A DNA stretch of 64,000 nucleotides from an uncultured Gemmataceae bacterium (GTDB lineage Bacteria > Planctomycetota > Planctomycetia > Gemmatales > Gemmataceae): the NCBI GenBank assembly GCA_937923405.1, contig CALDUY010000001.1:124001-188000 (forward strand), read 5' to 3'. The notes beneath the pieces are model-generated. The model was not told the DNA's origin. It did not search any database and worked only from the letters and a program-made list of their open reading frames with translations. Within the stretch, counting starts at the first letter, position 1, and each line of letters opens with the position of its first letter. A program made the translations under genes and the position numbers. Below are positions 43,538-52,777 of this stretch, piece after piece.

Positions 43538-43564
43538 TTCCGTCGCCGTTGATTGATAGCCACG

Positions 43565-43592
43565 GGCCGCGAAGGGGTGTTCCTTCGCGGCC
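43565..43592 (+). terminator. Terminator-like hairpin
   Basis: GGCCGCGAAGG and CCTTCGCGGCC pair perfectly (11 bp) around GGTGTT, 27 bases after the stop of the Cys-rich gene, and are followed by TGGGTCATTTT. It separates that gene from the respiratory operon promoter. Confidence 0.6.
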
Positions 43593-43717
43593 TGGGTCAT
43601 TTTGCTGGACGTTGGATTGTCAATCCTGAGAATAGTCTTGCCGTGATCGGGAGGAGAACTCGCATCCTCACTGCTCGATCAGACGAATTCCCGCTATATT
43701 TTCCAGTCCTCGCTTCT

Positions 43718-43733
43718 CGGCACGGCAGTTGCT
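43718..43733 (+). promoter_or_regulatory. Sigma-54 promoter of the ACIII-oxidase operon
   Basis: CGGCACGGCAGTTGCT fits the -24/-12 consensus TGGCACGNNNNTTGCW at every fixed position except the first. GG and GC are 10 bases apart as required. Transcription would start near 43744, leaving a leader of about 33 bases before actA. It is the best match to this promoter class in the window. Confidence 0.6.
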
Positions 43734-43776
43734 AAAGTGATCCACAACGGTTAACTCTGTTGTTCCAGGATGTCTC

Positions 43777-44421
43777 ATGCCACAGATTTTTCATCGCGCT
43801 TTCAATACTTTGTCGCTGGTGAGTATCTACGGCTCGGTGTTCCTGTTGGCTGGGCTTGGATTGGCAGCTGCACTGTACGCTCGCTCTGGCTATGTGACCA
43901 ATGCTGGCCTGGCTCGAGAGCAGCCAATTCCCTTCAGTCATCAGCACCATGTCAACGAATTGGGCATCGACTGCCGCTATTGCCACACCTCCGTCGAGAC
44001 CGCTGGCTTTGCAGGGATTCCACCCACCAAAACCTGCATGAACTGCCACACGCAGATCTGGCAGGGGAGCGAGATGCTCGCTGCCGTCCGCGAGAGTTAT
44101 CGCACCGACGAGAGCATCCCCTGGCAACGCATCCACAAGCTCGGCGATTACTGTTACTTCAACCACTCCATTCACGTCGCTAAGGGGATTGGCTGTGTTA
44201 CCTGTCATGGTCGGGTCGATCAGATGCCGCTGATTTGGCAGGAAAAATCGCTGCTGATGGAATGGTGCCTCGATTGTCATCGTCAGCCGGAAAAGTATGT
44301 CCGACCTCGCGATCAGATTTTCAACATGACCTATGAACGTCGCGACCCCGACGAAGGCAAACGCCTAGTCGAGGAATATCAGATCAAGTCGAAGATGAGC
44401 TGTAACGCCTGTCACCGATGA
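43777..44421 (+). CDS. actA: Alternative complex III pentaheme cytochrome, ActA
   Basis: ActA is the pentaheme cytochrome c of alternative complex III, which oxidises quinol and reduces cytochrome c or the oxidase. The 214-residue protein has one N-terminal membrane anchor (residues 15-36) and five heme motifs: CRYCH (66-70), CMNCH (87-91), CVTCH (140-144), CLDCH (164-168) and CNACH (209-213). Histidines in FSHQHHVN and FNHSIH are suitable distal ligands. It is the first gene of the operon; AGGA lies 7 to 8 bases before the ATG. Confidence 0.92.
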   Translation: MPQIFHRAFNTLSLVSIYGSVFLLAGLGLAAALYARSGYVTNAGLAREQPIPFSHQHHVNELGIDCRYCHTSVETAGFAGIPPTKTCMNCHTQIWQGSEMLAAVRESYRTDESIPWQRIHKLGDYCYFNHSIHVAKGIGCVTCHGRVDQMPLIWQEKSLLMEWCLDCHRQPEKYVRPRDQIFNMTYERRDPDEGKRLVEEYQIKSKMSCNACHR

Positions 44422-44509
44422 ACGAGATGCCCCCAGGACTGCGTGCTTCCTTCGGGAGCCACCGGTTGCTATCGTTGGACAGACCTCACCCGCTGCCCGA
44501 GAACGGAAC

Positions 44510-47500
44510 ATGAAACGACCACCCCTCGATCCTGAATTGATTCGCGATCGCCTTGCCGTGGAGCAGGGCAAACGCTACTGGCGCAGCTTAGAAGAACTGG
44601 CCGACGATCCCGCCGTTCGCGAGATGGTCGAGCGTGAGTTTCCCGACAGTGCGTCGCAGTGGACTGACCCAGTATCGCGACGCCGCTTCCTGGCCCTGAT
44701 GGGCGCTTCGCTGGGGCTGGCCGGTCTCGTCGGCTGCACCCGACCGACCGGCACTATCATGCCGTATGTCAAACAGCCGGAGCATTTGACGCCAGGCATT
44801 CCGCTGCATTTCGCCACGGCGATGACTCAAGGAGGCTTCGCCACGGGACTAGTGGTCGAAAGCCACGAAGGCCGGCCCACCAAAATCGAAGGCAACCGTA
44901 ACCATCCCGCCAGTCTGGGCGCGACCACGGTACAACAGCAGGCCGCTATTTTGGGCTTGTATGACCCCGACCGGTCGCAATCCGTGATGTTCCGCGATCA
45001 GCCGCGTTCCTGGATGAGCTTGCTGGAGATTCTGCGGCAGCGCCTCCAATCTAGCAACAAAGGCAAGGGCGTTGCGGTGCTGTGTGAAACTATCGGTTCG
45101 CCGACTCTGGAAGCCCAGCGCAAAGCCTTCCAACAGGCGTTTCCCGAACTGCGCTGGTTCACCTACGAGCCGATCAACCGCGATCAAGTCGTGGCAGCGG
45201 CCACCCTCGCTTTCGGCAAACCGTTGCACAGCTACTATCGACTCACCAACGCCGACGTGATCGTTTCCTTCGACGCCGACTTCCTCGCTCAGGGGCCGGG
45301 CTGTCTGGCTTACACCCGACAGTTCACGGCACGGCGCAAGGAGGGCGGCAAAGGTGTGGGGATGAATCGGCTTTATGTCGTCGAGACCGACGTGAGCGTA
45401 ACCGGTTCCCGCGCCGATCATCGCCTGGCGGTCAAACCCAGCGAGGTCGAGAAGCTGACGCGAGCCTTGGCCGCACTGCTCAAGATCGATGGGGTGGCCA
45501 TGCCGACTTTGGACGACAAGCAACGCCGCTGGATCGAGGCAGTGGCTCGCGATCTGACTCAGGTCAACCAAGCCCCTCGACCAGCCGGCAGTACAGCGGT
45601 ACTCGTCGGCGAACTGCAACCCGCCAAGGTGCAGGCTCTGGTTCACGCTATCAATCACCGGCTCGGAAATTTTGGCCAGACCGTTCTGTTCACCGAACCA
45701 TTGCCTATCGCTCAGCCCAACCAGCGTCAGTCTCTGGAAGCTCTGACGACGGCTCTGGCCAAGAACGAATTGGACACGCTGTTAATCCTGGGCGGCAATC
45801 CGGTGTACAACGCGCCGGCGGATCTCCCACTAGGGGAACGGCTGGCTAACAAGCTCAAGGAGAGCAAAACCTGGTTGGCTGTCCGCGTTGGCGAACACTA
45901 CGACGAAACCTCTCGTGCCTGTCACTGGCACGTTCCGCGCACGCACTTCCTCGAAGAGTGGAGCGATGGCTTGGCCTACGACGGCACCGCCTGCATCGTT
46001 CAACCGCTCATTGCTCCGCTGTACGGTGGCAAGTCGTTCCATGAACTGCTCGCTCTGCTGACGCCGATCGGTCCCGAGGGCCAAAGCTACGACTCTCGAT
46101 CTGTCGAGGAGATCATCCGGGCTTACTGGGAGCAGTCGCATCCGAAAGACGCCAAGGAGTCGTTTGAACGATTCTGGCAACGTGCCCTGCATGACGGCGT
46201 GGTTCGCGGCAGCACTCCGCCGACGCTGGTGCCGACGCTGCTCGACGGTTTCACGAGCAAGCCCGAGATGCTTCCCTCGGTGTCACCGGAGAGCGACGGG
46301 TTAGAGATTGTCTTCGCCCCGGACTACGCAACCTACGATGGCCGTTTTGCCAACAACGGCTGGCTACAGGAATGGCCCAAGCCACTGACCAGGCTCAGCT
46401 GGGATAATGCGGTGATTATGGGTCCGGAAACGGCAAAACAGCTCGGCCTCAGCACGCGAGTGGATCAGTGGAAAGGCGGCGAACACGGTAGCACGATTGC
46501 CGACACAATCTCACTGACCGCCCCACCCCGCTACTCTCTGCGAGGTGTACCGATCTGGATTCAGCCCGGCCATGCCGAGGGTGCGTTGACCGTGCATTTG
46601 GGCTATGGTCGAGAGCGAGTCGGCAGGGTCGGCACGAAGGTCGGCTTCAACGCGAATAAGATCCGCCCGACCTCAGCTTGGTTTCTCACTGGGGTCAAAG
46701 TCTCGAAGCTAAACCAAACCCACGAACTGGCCTGCCAACAAGCTCACCACAGCATGGAAGGCCGCGACATCGTTCGCTCGGGCAAGGTCAACGAGTACAA
46801 GCCGCCCAAAAAGCACGCCTTACCGACGTTGTTCGATGGCAAGGATCATCCCTACGACGGCTACAAGTGGGCAATGGCTGTGGATCTGTCGGCCTGCACC
46901 GGTTGCGGAGCCTGCGTTGTCGCCTGTCAAGCCGAGAACAACATCCCCATCGTCGGCAAGGATCAGGTGCAGCGTGCCCGTGAGATGCACTGGCTGCGGA
47001 TCGATCGCTACTATGAAACCCCGCTCGAAGACAACAACGCCGATCCGTATTATCATTTTCAGCCGGTCATGTGCCAACACTGCGAGAATGCCCCCTGCGA
47101 GGTGGTCTGCCCTGTTGAGGCGACGGTTCACGGCGACGAGGGGACGAACGACATGGTCTATAACCGCTGTGTCGGCACGCGCTACTGTGCCAACAACTGC
47201 CCCTACAAGGTACGGCGGTTCAACTTTCTGGAGTACGCCGACTTCAAGACCCCCAGTCTCAAGTTGCAGTACAACCCCGAAGTGACGGTGCGAACTCGCG
47301 GCGTGATGGAGAAATGCACGTTCTGCATCCAGCGCATCAGTCATGCCCGCATCGAGGCCAGTCGGGGTGCCCTAGAAGGCGATCCGGAACGCAAAGATCC
47401 GCACGGACGCCGAGTGCAGGGCAAGGAACTGCCCTACATCCCGGATGAGTCGTTGTACACCGCCTGCGAAGCAGCCTGTCCGGCGGAAGCACTGGTGTTT

Positions 47501-47677
47501 GGCGATCTCAACGACGTGGCTCGCAAAGTGGGCACCAAGGGGCACCCCGGCAGCGAGGTCGCCCGACTACGGGAGTCGGAATTGAGTTACGATCTGCTCG
47601 GCGAGCTTGGCGTTCGCCCCCGAGTATTTTATCTCGCGTCGCTGCGCAATCCCAACCCCGAGCTGGAGGGGGCGTGA
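44510..47677 (+). CDS. actB: Alternative complex III Fe-S/molybdopterin-like subunit, ActB
   Basis: A 1055-residue fusion typical of ActB. A twin-arginine-like stretch with a following lipobox-type Cys is at RRRFLALMGASLGLAGLVGC (about residues 57-77). Residues 95-740 form a molybdopterin-oxidoreductase-like domain that lacks the Fe-S and Mo ligands. Residues 780-1040 carry four cluster motifs: CTGCGACVVACQ, CQHCENAPCEVVCP, CVGTRYCANNCPYK and CTFCIQRI...CEAACP. It receives electrons from quinol through ActC and passes them to ActA/ActE. An 88-base gap separates it from actA, the largest in the operon. Confidence 0.95.
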   Translation: MKRPPLDPELIRDRLAVEQGKRYWRSLEELADDPAVREMVEREFPDSASQWTDPVSRRRFLALMGASLGLAGLVGCTRPTGTIMPYVKQPEHLTPGIPLHFATAMTQGGFATGLVVESHEGRPTKIEGNRNHPASLGATTVQQQAAILGLYDPDRSQSVMFRDQPRSWMSLLEILRQRLQSSNKGKGVAVLCETIGSPTLEAQRKAFQQAFPELRWFTYEPINRDQVVAAATLAFGKPLHSYYRLTNADVIVSFDADFLAQGPGCLAYTRQFTARRKEGGKGVGMNRLYVVETDVSVTGSRADHRLAVKPSEVEKLTRALAALLKIDGVAMPTLDDKQRRWIEAVARDLTQVNQAPRPAGSTAVLVGELQPAKVQALVHAINHRLGNFGQTVLFTEPLPIAQPNQRQSLEALTTALAKNELDTLLILGGNPVYNAPADLPLGERLANKLKESKTWLAVRVGEHYDETSRACHWHVPRTHFLEEWSDGLAYDGTACIVQPLIAPLYGGKSFHELLALLTPIGPEGQSYDSRSVEEIIRAYWEQSHPKDAKESFERFWQRALHDGVVRGSTPPTLVPTLLDGFTSKPEMLPSVSPESDGLEIVFAPDYATYDGRFANNGWLQEWPKPLTRLSWDNAVIMGPETAKQLGLSTRVDQWKGGEHGSTIADTISLTAPPRYSLRGVPIWIQPGHAEGALTVHLGYGRERVGRVGTKVGFNANKIRPTSAWFLTGVKVSKLNQTHELACQQAHHSMEGRDIVRSGKVNEYKPPKKHALPTLFDGKDHPYDGYKWAMAVDLSACTGCGACVVACQAENNIPIVGKDQVQRAREMHWLRIDRYYETPLEDNNADPYYHFQPVMCQHCENAPCEVVCPVEATVHGDEGTNDMVYNRCVGTRYCANNCPYKVRRFNFLEYADFKTPSLKLQYNPEVTVRTRGVMEKCTFCIQRISHARIEASRGALEGDPERKDPHGRRVQGKELPYIPDESLYTACEAACPAEALVFGDLNDVARKVGTKGHPGSEVARLRESELSYDLLGELGVRPRVFYLASLRNPNPELEGA

Positions 47678-47680
47678 GTC

Positions 47681-49069
47681 ATGGCCCAGGCACCTAGTCA
47701 ATCTGAACTGCAAGAAGGCCAGATTATCGCTCCCGGCCATTCGTTCGGCACGATCACCGACAAGATCGGCTCCATCGTGCAGGCCAGACGTACCCCCAAG
47801 CGCTGGTGGACCGGCTTCCTCATCGGCTTCACGCTGATGATGTTGTTGTTCTTGACCATCGGCAACCTGCTCGCCCGAGGCATCGGCATCTGGGGTAACA
47901 ACGCTCCCGTCGGCTGGGGCTTCGACATCGTCAACTTCGTCTGGTGGATCGGTATCGGACATGCCGGAACGCTTATCTCCGCTATTCTGTTACTGCTGCG
48001 GCAACGCTGGCGAACGTCGATCAACCGCTTCGCCGAGGCGATGACTCTGTTTGCTGTCGCCTGTGCCGGCCTGTATCCGTTGTTCCACATGGGCCGACCG
48101 TGGTTCTTCTATTGGCTGCTACCTTACCCCAACACGATGGAGCTGTGGCCGCAGTGGCGTAGTCCGCTCATCTGGGACGTCTTCGCGGTTACCACCTATG
48201 CCACGGTGTCGTTGTTGTTCTGGTTCATCGGCCTGATCCCTGACATGGCCACGTTACGCGATCGCTCCAAATGGTGGATCGGACGTGTCTTTTATGGCAT
48301 TCTGGCGATGGGCTGGCGCGGCAGCGCTGTTCACTGGCACCGTTACGAGACGGCCTATCTGCTACTAGCCGGCCTGGCCACGCCGCTGGTTGTCAGCGTG
48401 CATACGGTGGTGTCGTTCGACTTTGCTGTCAGTATCGTGCCCGGTTGGCACGTTACGATCTTTCCTCCTTACTTCGTCGCTGGGGCGATCTACTCCGGCT
48501 TCGCGATGGTGCTGACACTGGCCATTCCCCTGCGGAAGATGTACAAGCTGGAAGATTTCATCACCGACACCCATCTGGACTACATGGCTCGAATCATGCT
48601 GACCACCGGCTTGATGGTGGCCTACGGCTACGGCATCGAGTTGTTCATGGCCTGGTACAGCGGCAACGTCTACGAGAAAGGCTTGATCGCTAATCGCTTG
48701 ATTGGGCCGTATCGCTGGTTCTTCTATGCTCTGATCGCTTGCAACGTGGTCGCGCCGCAACTGTTGTGGTTCAAGAAGGTCCGTTACAGTCCGTGGACAC
48801 TTTTCGTGCTGTCGCTGATCGTCAACCTGGGCATGTGGCTGGAACGCTACGTCATCATCGTCGTCAGTCTACATCGCGATTACCTGCCTTCCTCGTGGGG
48901 GATGTACTCTGGAACGGGTTGGGACTGGTCGATGTACTTGGGCACGATCGGTTTGTTCTTTGCCTGTCTGTTTTTGTTCATCCGCTTCTTGCCCGTGATT
49001 TCCATCTTTGAAATGCGAACGCTGTTACCCGAAGCTCACGTTCACACCGAGAAGGAGGCCAAGCCATGA
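47681..49069 (+). CDS. actC: Alternative complex III membrane subunit, ActC
   Basis: A 462-residue NrfD-type membrane protein with about ten helices and a long soluble N-terminus. FVWWIGIGHAGTLISAILLL, LYPLFHMGRPWFFYWLLPYP and GWHVTIFPPYFVAGAIYSG are characteristic of ActC, including the His residues proposed to sit at the quinol site. The gene follows actB by 3 bases and overlaps actD by 4 bases. It is one of three NrfD-superfamily proteins in the window. Confidence 0.94.
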   Translation: MAQAPSQSELQEGQIIAPGHSFGTITDKIGSIVQARRTPKRWWTGFLIGFTLMMLLFLTIGNLLARGIGIWGNNAPVGWGFDIVNFVWWIGIGHAGTLISAILLLLRQRWRTSINRFAEAMTLFAVACAGLYPLFHMGRPWFFYWLLPYPNTMELWPQWRSPLIWDVFAVTTYATVSLLFWFIGLIPDMATLRDRSKWWIGRVFYGILAMGWRGSAVHWHRYETAYLLLAGLATPLVVSVHTVVSFDFAVSIVPGWHVTIFPPYFVAGAIYSGFAMVLTLAIPLRKMYKLEDFITDTHLDYMARIMLTTGLMVAYGYGIELFMAWYSGNVYEKGLIANRLIGPYRWFFYALIACNVVAPQLLWFKKVRYSPWTLFVLSLIVNLGMWLERYVIIVVSLHRDYLPSSWGMYSGTGWDWSMYLGTIGLFFACLFLFIRFLPVISIFEMRTLLPEAHVHTEKEAKP

Positions 49070-49608
49070 TTCCGCAAGAACTGCCTCCGTATGGGCTGGT
49101 CGCGGAGTTCGACTCGGCCCAAGCCCTGGTAGTCGCCGCCGAGAAAGCCCGTGACGCTGGCTACCAAAAAATGGATGGCTACAGTCCGTTTCCCATTGAG
49201 GGGCTGATGGACGCCCTAGGCCACAAGGCCAACATCCTGCCGCTGTTGGTGCTGATCGGTGGCGTGGTGGGCGGCTTGATCGGTTACTCGTTGCAATACT
49301 ACACGAGTATTTACAGCTATCCGCTGAACGTCGGCGGTCGGCCTTACAACAGTTGGCCGATGTTCATTCCAGTGACCTTTGAATGCACTATTCTGGGCGC
49401 GGCGTTGACGGCGGTGTTCGGCATGCTCGGCCTGAACGGCTTACCTGAGCCCTATCATCCCTTATTCCATGTCGAACGCTTTGCCTTGGCCAGCCGCGAT
49501 CGCTTCTTCCTGGCTATCCGCGCGGTTGATCCCAAGTTCGACCTGATCCAGACGCGAAAATTTCTCGAAAGCCTCGGGGCCAAAGAAGTGACGGAGGTGC
49601 CCCAGTGA
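49066..49608 (+). CDS. actD: Alternative complex III subunit, ActD
   Basis: A 180-residue protein of the ActD (DUF3341) family. A soluble N-terminal part (PPYGLVAEFDSAQALVVAAE, GYQKMDGYSPFPIEGL) precedes two membrane helices (ILPLLVLIGGVVGGLIGYSL and ECTILGAALTAVFGMLGL) and a C-terminal soluble tail (FFLAIRAVDPKFD). Overlaps with actC (4 bases) and actE (1 base or 4 bases depending on start) show tight coupling. Confidence 0.93.
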   Translation: MIPQELPPYGLVAEFDSAQALVVAAEKARDAGYQKMDGYSPFPIEGLMDALGHKANILPLLVLIGGVVGGLIGYSLQYYTSIYSYPLNVGGRPYNSWPMFIPVTFECTILGAALTAVFGMLGLNGLPEPYHPLFHVERFALASRDRFFLAIRAVDPKFDLIQTRKFLESLGAKEVTEVPQ

Positions 49609-50282
49609 TGGGTTCAGCTACCAGTCTCCCCTTCTCCACCCAGGGGAGCGGGGATAAGGGGAAATCCTGCTCTTCCAAGATCCACTTGCCGCTACTGGCA
49701 CTTCTGCTACTGGCCCTGCCCGCTTGTCAGCAGAAGATGGGCACGTCGCCGGCTTACAAGCCGCTCGAACCCAGCGAGTTTTTCGCTGATGGTCGAGCTT
49801 CGCGACCGTTGATTGCTGGCACCGTGGCTCGCGGACAGTTCTACGAAGACCCGGTTCTCCTCACTGGTCGAGACGAAAGCGGCGAACTGAGTACCGAGTA
49901 TCCGTTCGAGATGACCCGCGAAGTGCTGTTACGTGGGCGAGAACGCTACAACATCTACTGTTCGGTCTGTCATGGACTGACTGGCCACGGTGACGGACGC
50001 ATCGTACAGCGTGGCTTCACTAAACCGCCGAATTACATCACCGATCTGTCACGCGGATACCGACTGCGTGGCGAGACCAAGAAACTGACCGACGTGCCAC
50101 CTGGCTACATCTACGAAGTCATCGCTAAGGGGTACGGCGCGATGCCGGAACACGGCTCGCTAGTGCCCGTTCGTGATCGTTGGGCGATTGCTGGATATAT
50201 TAAGGCTCTGCAATATAGTCAATTGCCGGAACTGCGTCAACAGATGCAGCCCGTTGAGGAAAAGAAGGGGGCCAAGCCGTGA
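49608..50282 (+). CDS. actE: Alternative complex III monoheme cytochrome lipoprotein, ActE
   Basis: A 224-residue cytochrome c with a lipobox (LLLLALPAC) and one heme motif CSVCH in YNIYCSVCHGLTGHGDG; the distal Met is probably in YGAMPEHG. It is preceded by about 25 unusual residues (TSLPFSTQGSGDKGKS) encoded by a stretch rich in CTCCCC/GGGGAG that looks like an intergenic-type repeat inserted into the leader. Removing it would leave an ordinary lipoprotein signal. GTG at 49605 or ATG at 49608 can start it. It overlaps actF by 4 bases. Confidence 0.9.
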   Translation: MGSATSLPFSTQGSGDKGKSCSSKIHLPLLALLLLALPACQQKMGTSPAYKPLEPSEFFADGRASRPLIAGTVARGQFYEDPVLLTGRDESGELSTEYPFEMTREVLLRGRERYNIYCSVCHGLTGHGDGRIVQRGFTKPPNYITDLSRGYRLRGETKKLTDVPPGYIYEVIAKGYGAMPEHGSLVPVRDRWAIAGYIKALQYSQLPELRQQMQPVEEKKGAKP

Positions 50283-51490
50283 GTACTGCCCCGGTTGTGG
50301 AACAACCCAATCTGCCGCGTTGGCAATCGATCGCCCTGCTAGTCGGCGCGATCGGCATCGCGATCTGTCTGGCTGGCCTGGCTTTCGAGACTACCCGCGT
50401 TCACGTCTTTCGGGCCTGGCTGGTCGGCTTCTGTCTGACGGTCGGCATTGCCCTGGGCAGTTTGGTCGTGCTGATGTTGCAGTATCTGACTGGAGGTGAC
50501 TGGGGCTTTATCCTGCGTCGGCCTCTGGAGGCGGCGACAAGCACCATGCCACTTGTCACGCTGTTTTATCTGCCGTTGGCCCTGGTTTTGTCGTCGCTGT
50601 ATGAATGGGCCGACCCAGCGAAGGTCGAGGCTGATCCACACTTGCAGCACAAGGCCCTGTATCTCAACGTGCCGTTCGCCTGGATCCGTGCCGGCATCTA
50701 TTTCGCCATCTGGAATCTGCTTGCTTTTCTGCTGAATCGTTGGTCGCGGCAACAGGACACGGCGCGAGACATGGCCATTCACAAACGCTGTGAGGCGTTG
50801 AGCGCTCCGGGCATGGTGCTGTATGTGCTGACGATCACCTTCGCCTCGGTCGACTGGGTGATGTCGCTGGAACCGGAGTGGTTCTCCACCATGTATGGCG
50901 CGATGTTCGGCATGGGACAAGTACTGTCCGGCTTCGCGTTCGCGGTGGCGATGTTGGTACTGCTCAGCAGGCGGCTCGAGGTGGGCCAGCTGACGGGTGG
51001 CAACAACCTGCGCGACCTGGGCAGCCTGTTGCTGGCCTTCGTCATGGTCTGGGCTTATCTGTCGTTCTCGCAATTTCTGCTGATCTACTCCGGCAACTTA
51101 CCCGAGGAAGTGCCGTGGTACATCTATCGCTTCGAGGGTGGCTGGAAGTATCTCGGTCTGATGCTGGTGATCTTCCACTTTGCCCTGCCGTTCGTGCTGC
51201 TGTTGTCCACGAACGTGAAACGAAATCGAGCGATGCTGGCGAGTGTGGCCCTACTGGTGCTGCTGATGCGCGCAGTCGATCTGCTCTGGCTGATCGTGCC
51301 AGCCTTCCATCACAACAGCGAAGCAGTCAATCCGCCGCTGGGGGCACGGTTGATCTATGTGGCTGCCCTGGTGGGGATGGGCGGAATCTGGTTCGCCTAC
51401 TTCCTGATGCAACTGCAACGCTGGCCATTGGCCCCAGCGTTCAACCCTTATGCGGAGGGCGCGGTCCATGGCGCGGTCGCGGGACACTGA
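50279..51490 (+). CDS. actF: Alternative complex III membrane subunit, ActF
   Basis: A 403-residue membrane protein with ten helices, the second NrfD-like subunit of ACIII. Typical stretches are AWLVGFCLTVGIALGSLVVL, LQYLTGGDWGFILRRPLEAA, LYLNVPFAWIRAGIYFAIW and WYIYRFEGGWKYLGLMLVIF. It is thought not to bind quinol but to help shape the proton path. It overlaps both neighbours. Confidence 0.93.
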   Translation: MSTAPVVEQPNLPRWQSIALLVGAIGIAICLAGLAFETTRVHVFRAWLVGFCLTVGIALGSLVVLMLQYLTGGDWGFILRRPLEAATSTMPLVTLFYLPLALVLSSLYEWADPAKVEADPHLQHKALYLNVPFAWIRAGIYFAIWNLLAFLLNRWSRQQDTARDMAIHKRCEALSAPGMVLYVLTITFASVDWVMSLEPEWFSTMYGAMFGMGQVLSGFAFAVAMLVLLSRRLEVGQLTGGNNLRDLGSLLLAFVMVWAYLSFSQFLLIYSGNLPEEVPWYIYRFEGGWKYLGLMLVIFHFALPFVLLLSTNVKRNRAMLASVALLVLLMRAVDLLWLIVPAFHHNSEAVNPPLGARLIYVAALVGMGGIWFAYFLMQLQRWPLAPAFNPYAEGAVHGAVAGH

Positions 51491-51893
51491 GAGCAACGGC
51501 TGGGTCAATCCCGAGGTGCGGTTCGAGCGATCGGACATCTCGTCGACCAGCCTGATGATATATGGAGTTCTGCTGGCCCTGGGGCTAGTAATAACAGTGC
51601 CAGCGATGTTCTGGCTGGGCAACCGGTTGCTGCAAGCGGAACAGAAACGGAAAGAGACCGCGTTGCTCCCCGCCAGCGTGGAGGACCATCGCCTGCCGCC
51701 CGAACCACGCCTGGAATACTTCGAGAGTAAGACCAAGCCGCGCGTCACGCCGCCACGTGCTGCTGTAATTCTCGCGGATCAGAGCCGCTTGCTGGAACAA
51801 GGGGACAAGGCTCGGGGGATCGAGCCGATCGAGGTGGCGATTGACGCGCTAGCCAAAGGGAAGTTGCTCAAGGCGCGTGAAGGGGGCAAATAA
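51468..51893 (+). CDS. Small single-helix membrane protein of the ACIII-oxidase cluster
   Basis: A 141-residue protein with one membrane helix (SLMIYGVLLALGLVITVPAMFWL) and a proline-rich C-terminal part (LPPEPRLEYFESKT). A recurrent small protein in ACIII-caa3 clusters has a PPEPRLQ segment and a terminal motif like YGWVD...GVVRIPIDRAM; here the end reads GIEPIEVAIDALAKGKLL, which looks like a diverged version. The role is unknown. The start overlaps the actF end by 23 bases, and its stop overlaps the SCO gene start by one base. Confidence 0.7.
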   Translation: MARSRDTESNGWVNPEVRFERSDISSTSLMIYGVLLALGLVITVPAMFWLGNRLLQAEQKRKETALLPASVEDHRLPPEPRLEYFESKTKPRVTPPRAAVILADQSRLLEQGDKARGIEPIEVAIDALAKGKLLKAREGGK

Positions 51894-52777
51894 TGCATAA
51901 GCTCATCGTGGCGACGGTCTTGCTAGGACTGAGCGCAGCGGCGTTGTTGGCTGCCCGCTATCTGCCACGTGGTGGCTCGTCACCCGCTGTCACCGAATCG
52001 GAACTGACCAAACTGTTTAAACCACGCCTGGGCACGCCGCTGCCGCTCGACGCCACCTTCCGCGACGAGACTGGCAAAGTGGTCACGCTAGGGGACTACG
52101 GCAAAGAGCGACCATTCATACTAGTGCCGGTCTATCTCCGCTGTCCGACCCTATGCAACGAAGTGCTCAACGAACTCGTCAAGGGACTGCGTGGCATCGC
52201 CACGCTCAACGTCGGTCGCGAGTTTGATGTGGTCGTGGTCAGCTTCGATGCCCGCGAACAACCGGAGCTGGCCGCCGCCAAAAAAGCGGCTTACGTCGAA
52301 GAGTACGCCCGTCGCGGCAGCGAGTCGGGCTGGCACTTTCTCACCGGCGAACAGTCGCAGATCGATCGATTGCTGGATGCGATCGGTTACAAAGTAGTTT
52401 GGGAGGAGGAAAAGCGGCAATTTGCACATGCCTCCGGAGTGGTCGTCTGCACCCCCGATGGAGTCGTGGCTCGCTACTTCCCCGGATTGGACTATCGTCC
52501 GCTGTACCTGCGTCTGGCGTTGGCCGAAGCCGGCCAGGGTACCATTACTCCAGGCGTGATCGATCAGATTCTTTTGCCCTGCTTTGTCTTCGACTCGACC
52601 AAAGGGCGATACTCCGCTGCTGTCTTGACACTGGTCAAGGGCGCGGGCGTAGTCACTGTCGTGTCCGTACTGCTCTTCTGGGGGCTGATGGCGTTTCGTT
52701 CACGTTCGACCGTGGCACCGCACGTGACACCGCAACTGCCCGCGCCCGCCCTGACGGAAGGAGGGGACGTTCGATGA
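51893..52777 (+). CDS. SCO1/SenC-family copper chaperone
   Basis: A 294-residue periplasmic thioredoxin-fold protein with an N-terminal membrane anchor. Copper ligands are Cys84 and Cys88 in RCPTLCNE and His179 in FAHASGVVV. Unusually it also has a C-terminal membrane helix (VVTVVSVLLFWGLMAF), so both ends are anchored. SCO proteins load the CuA site of oxidase subunit II, whose gene follows with a 4-base overlap. Confidence 0.92.
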   Translation: MHKLIVATVLLGLSAAALLAARYLPRGGSSPAVTESELTKLFKPRLGTPLPLDATFRDETGKVVTLGDYGKERPFILVPVYLRCPTLCNEVLNELVKGLRGIATLNVGREFDVVVVSFDAREQPELAAAKKAAYVEEYARRGSESGWHFLTGEQSQIDRLLDAIGYKVVWEEEKRQFAHASGVVVCTPDGVVARYFPGLDYRPLYLRLALAEAGQGTITPGVIDQILLPCFVFDSTKGRYSAAVLTLVKGAGVVTVVSVLLFWGLMAFRSRSTVAPHVTPQLPAPALTEGGDVR

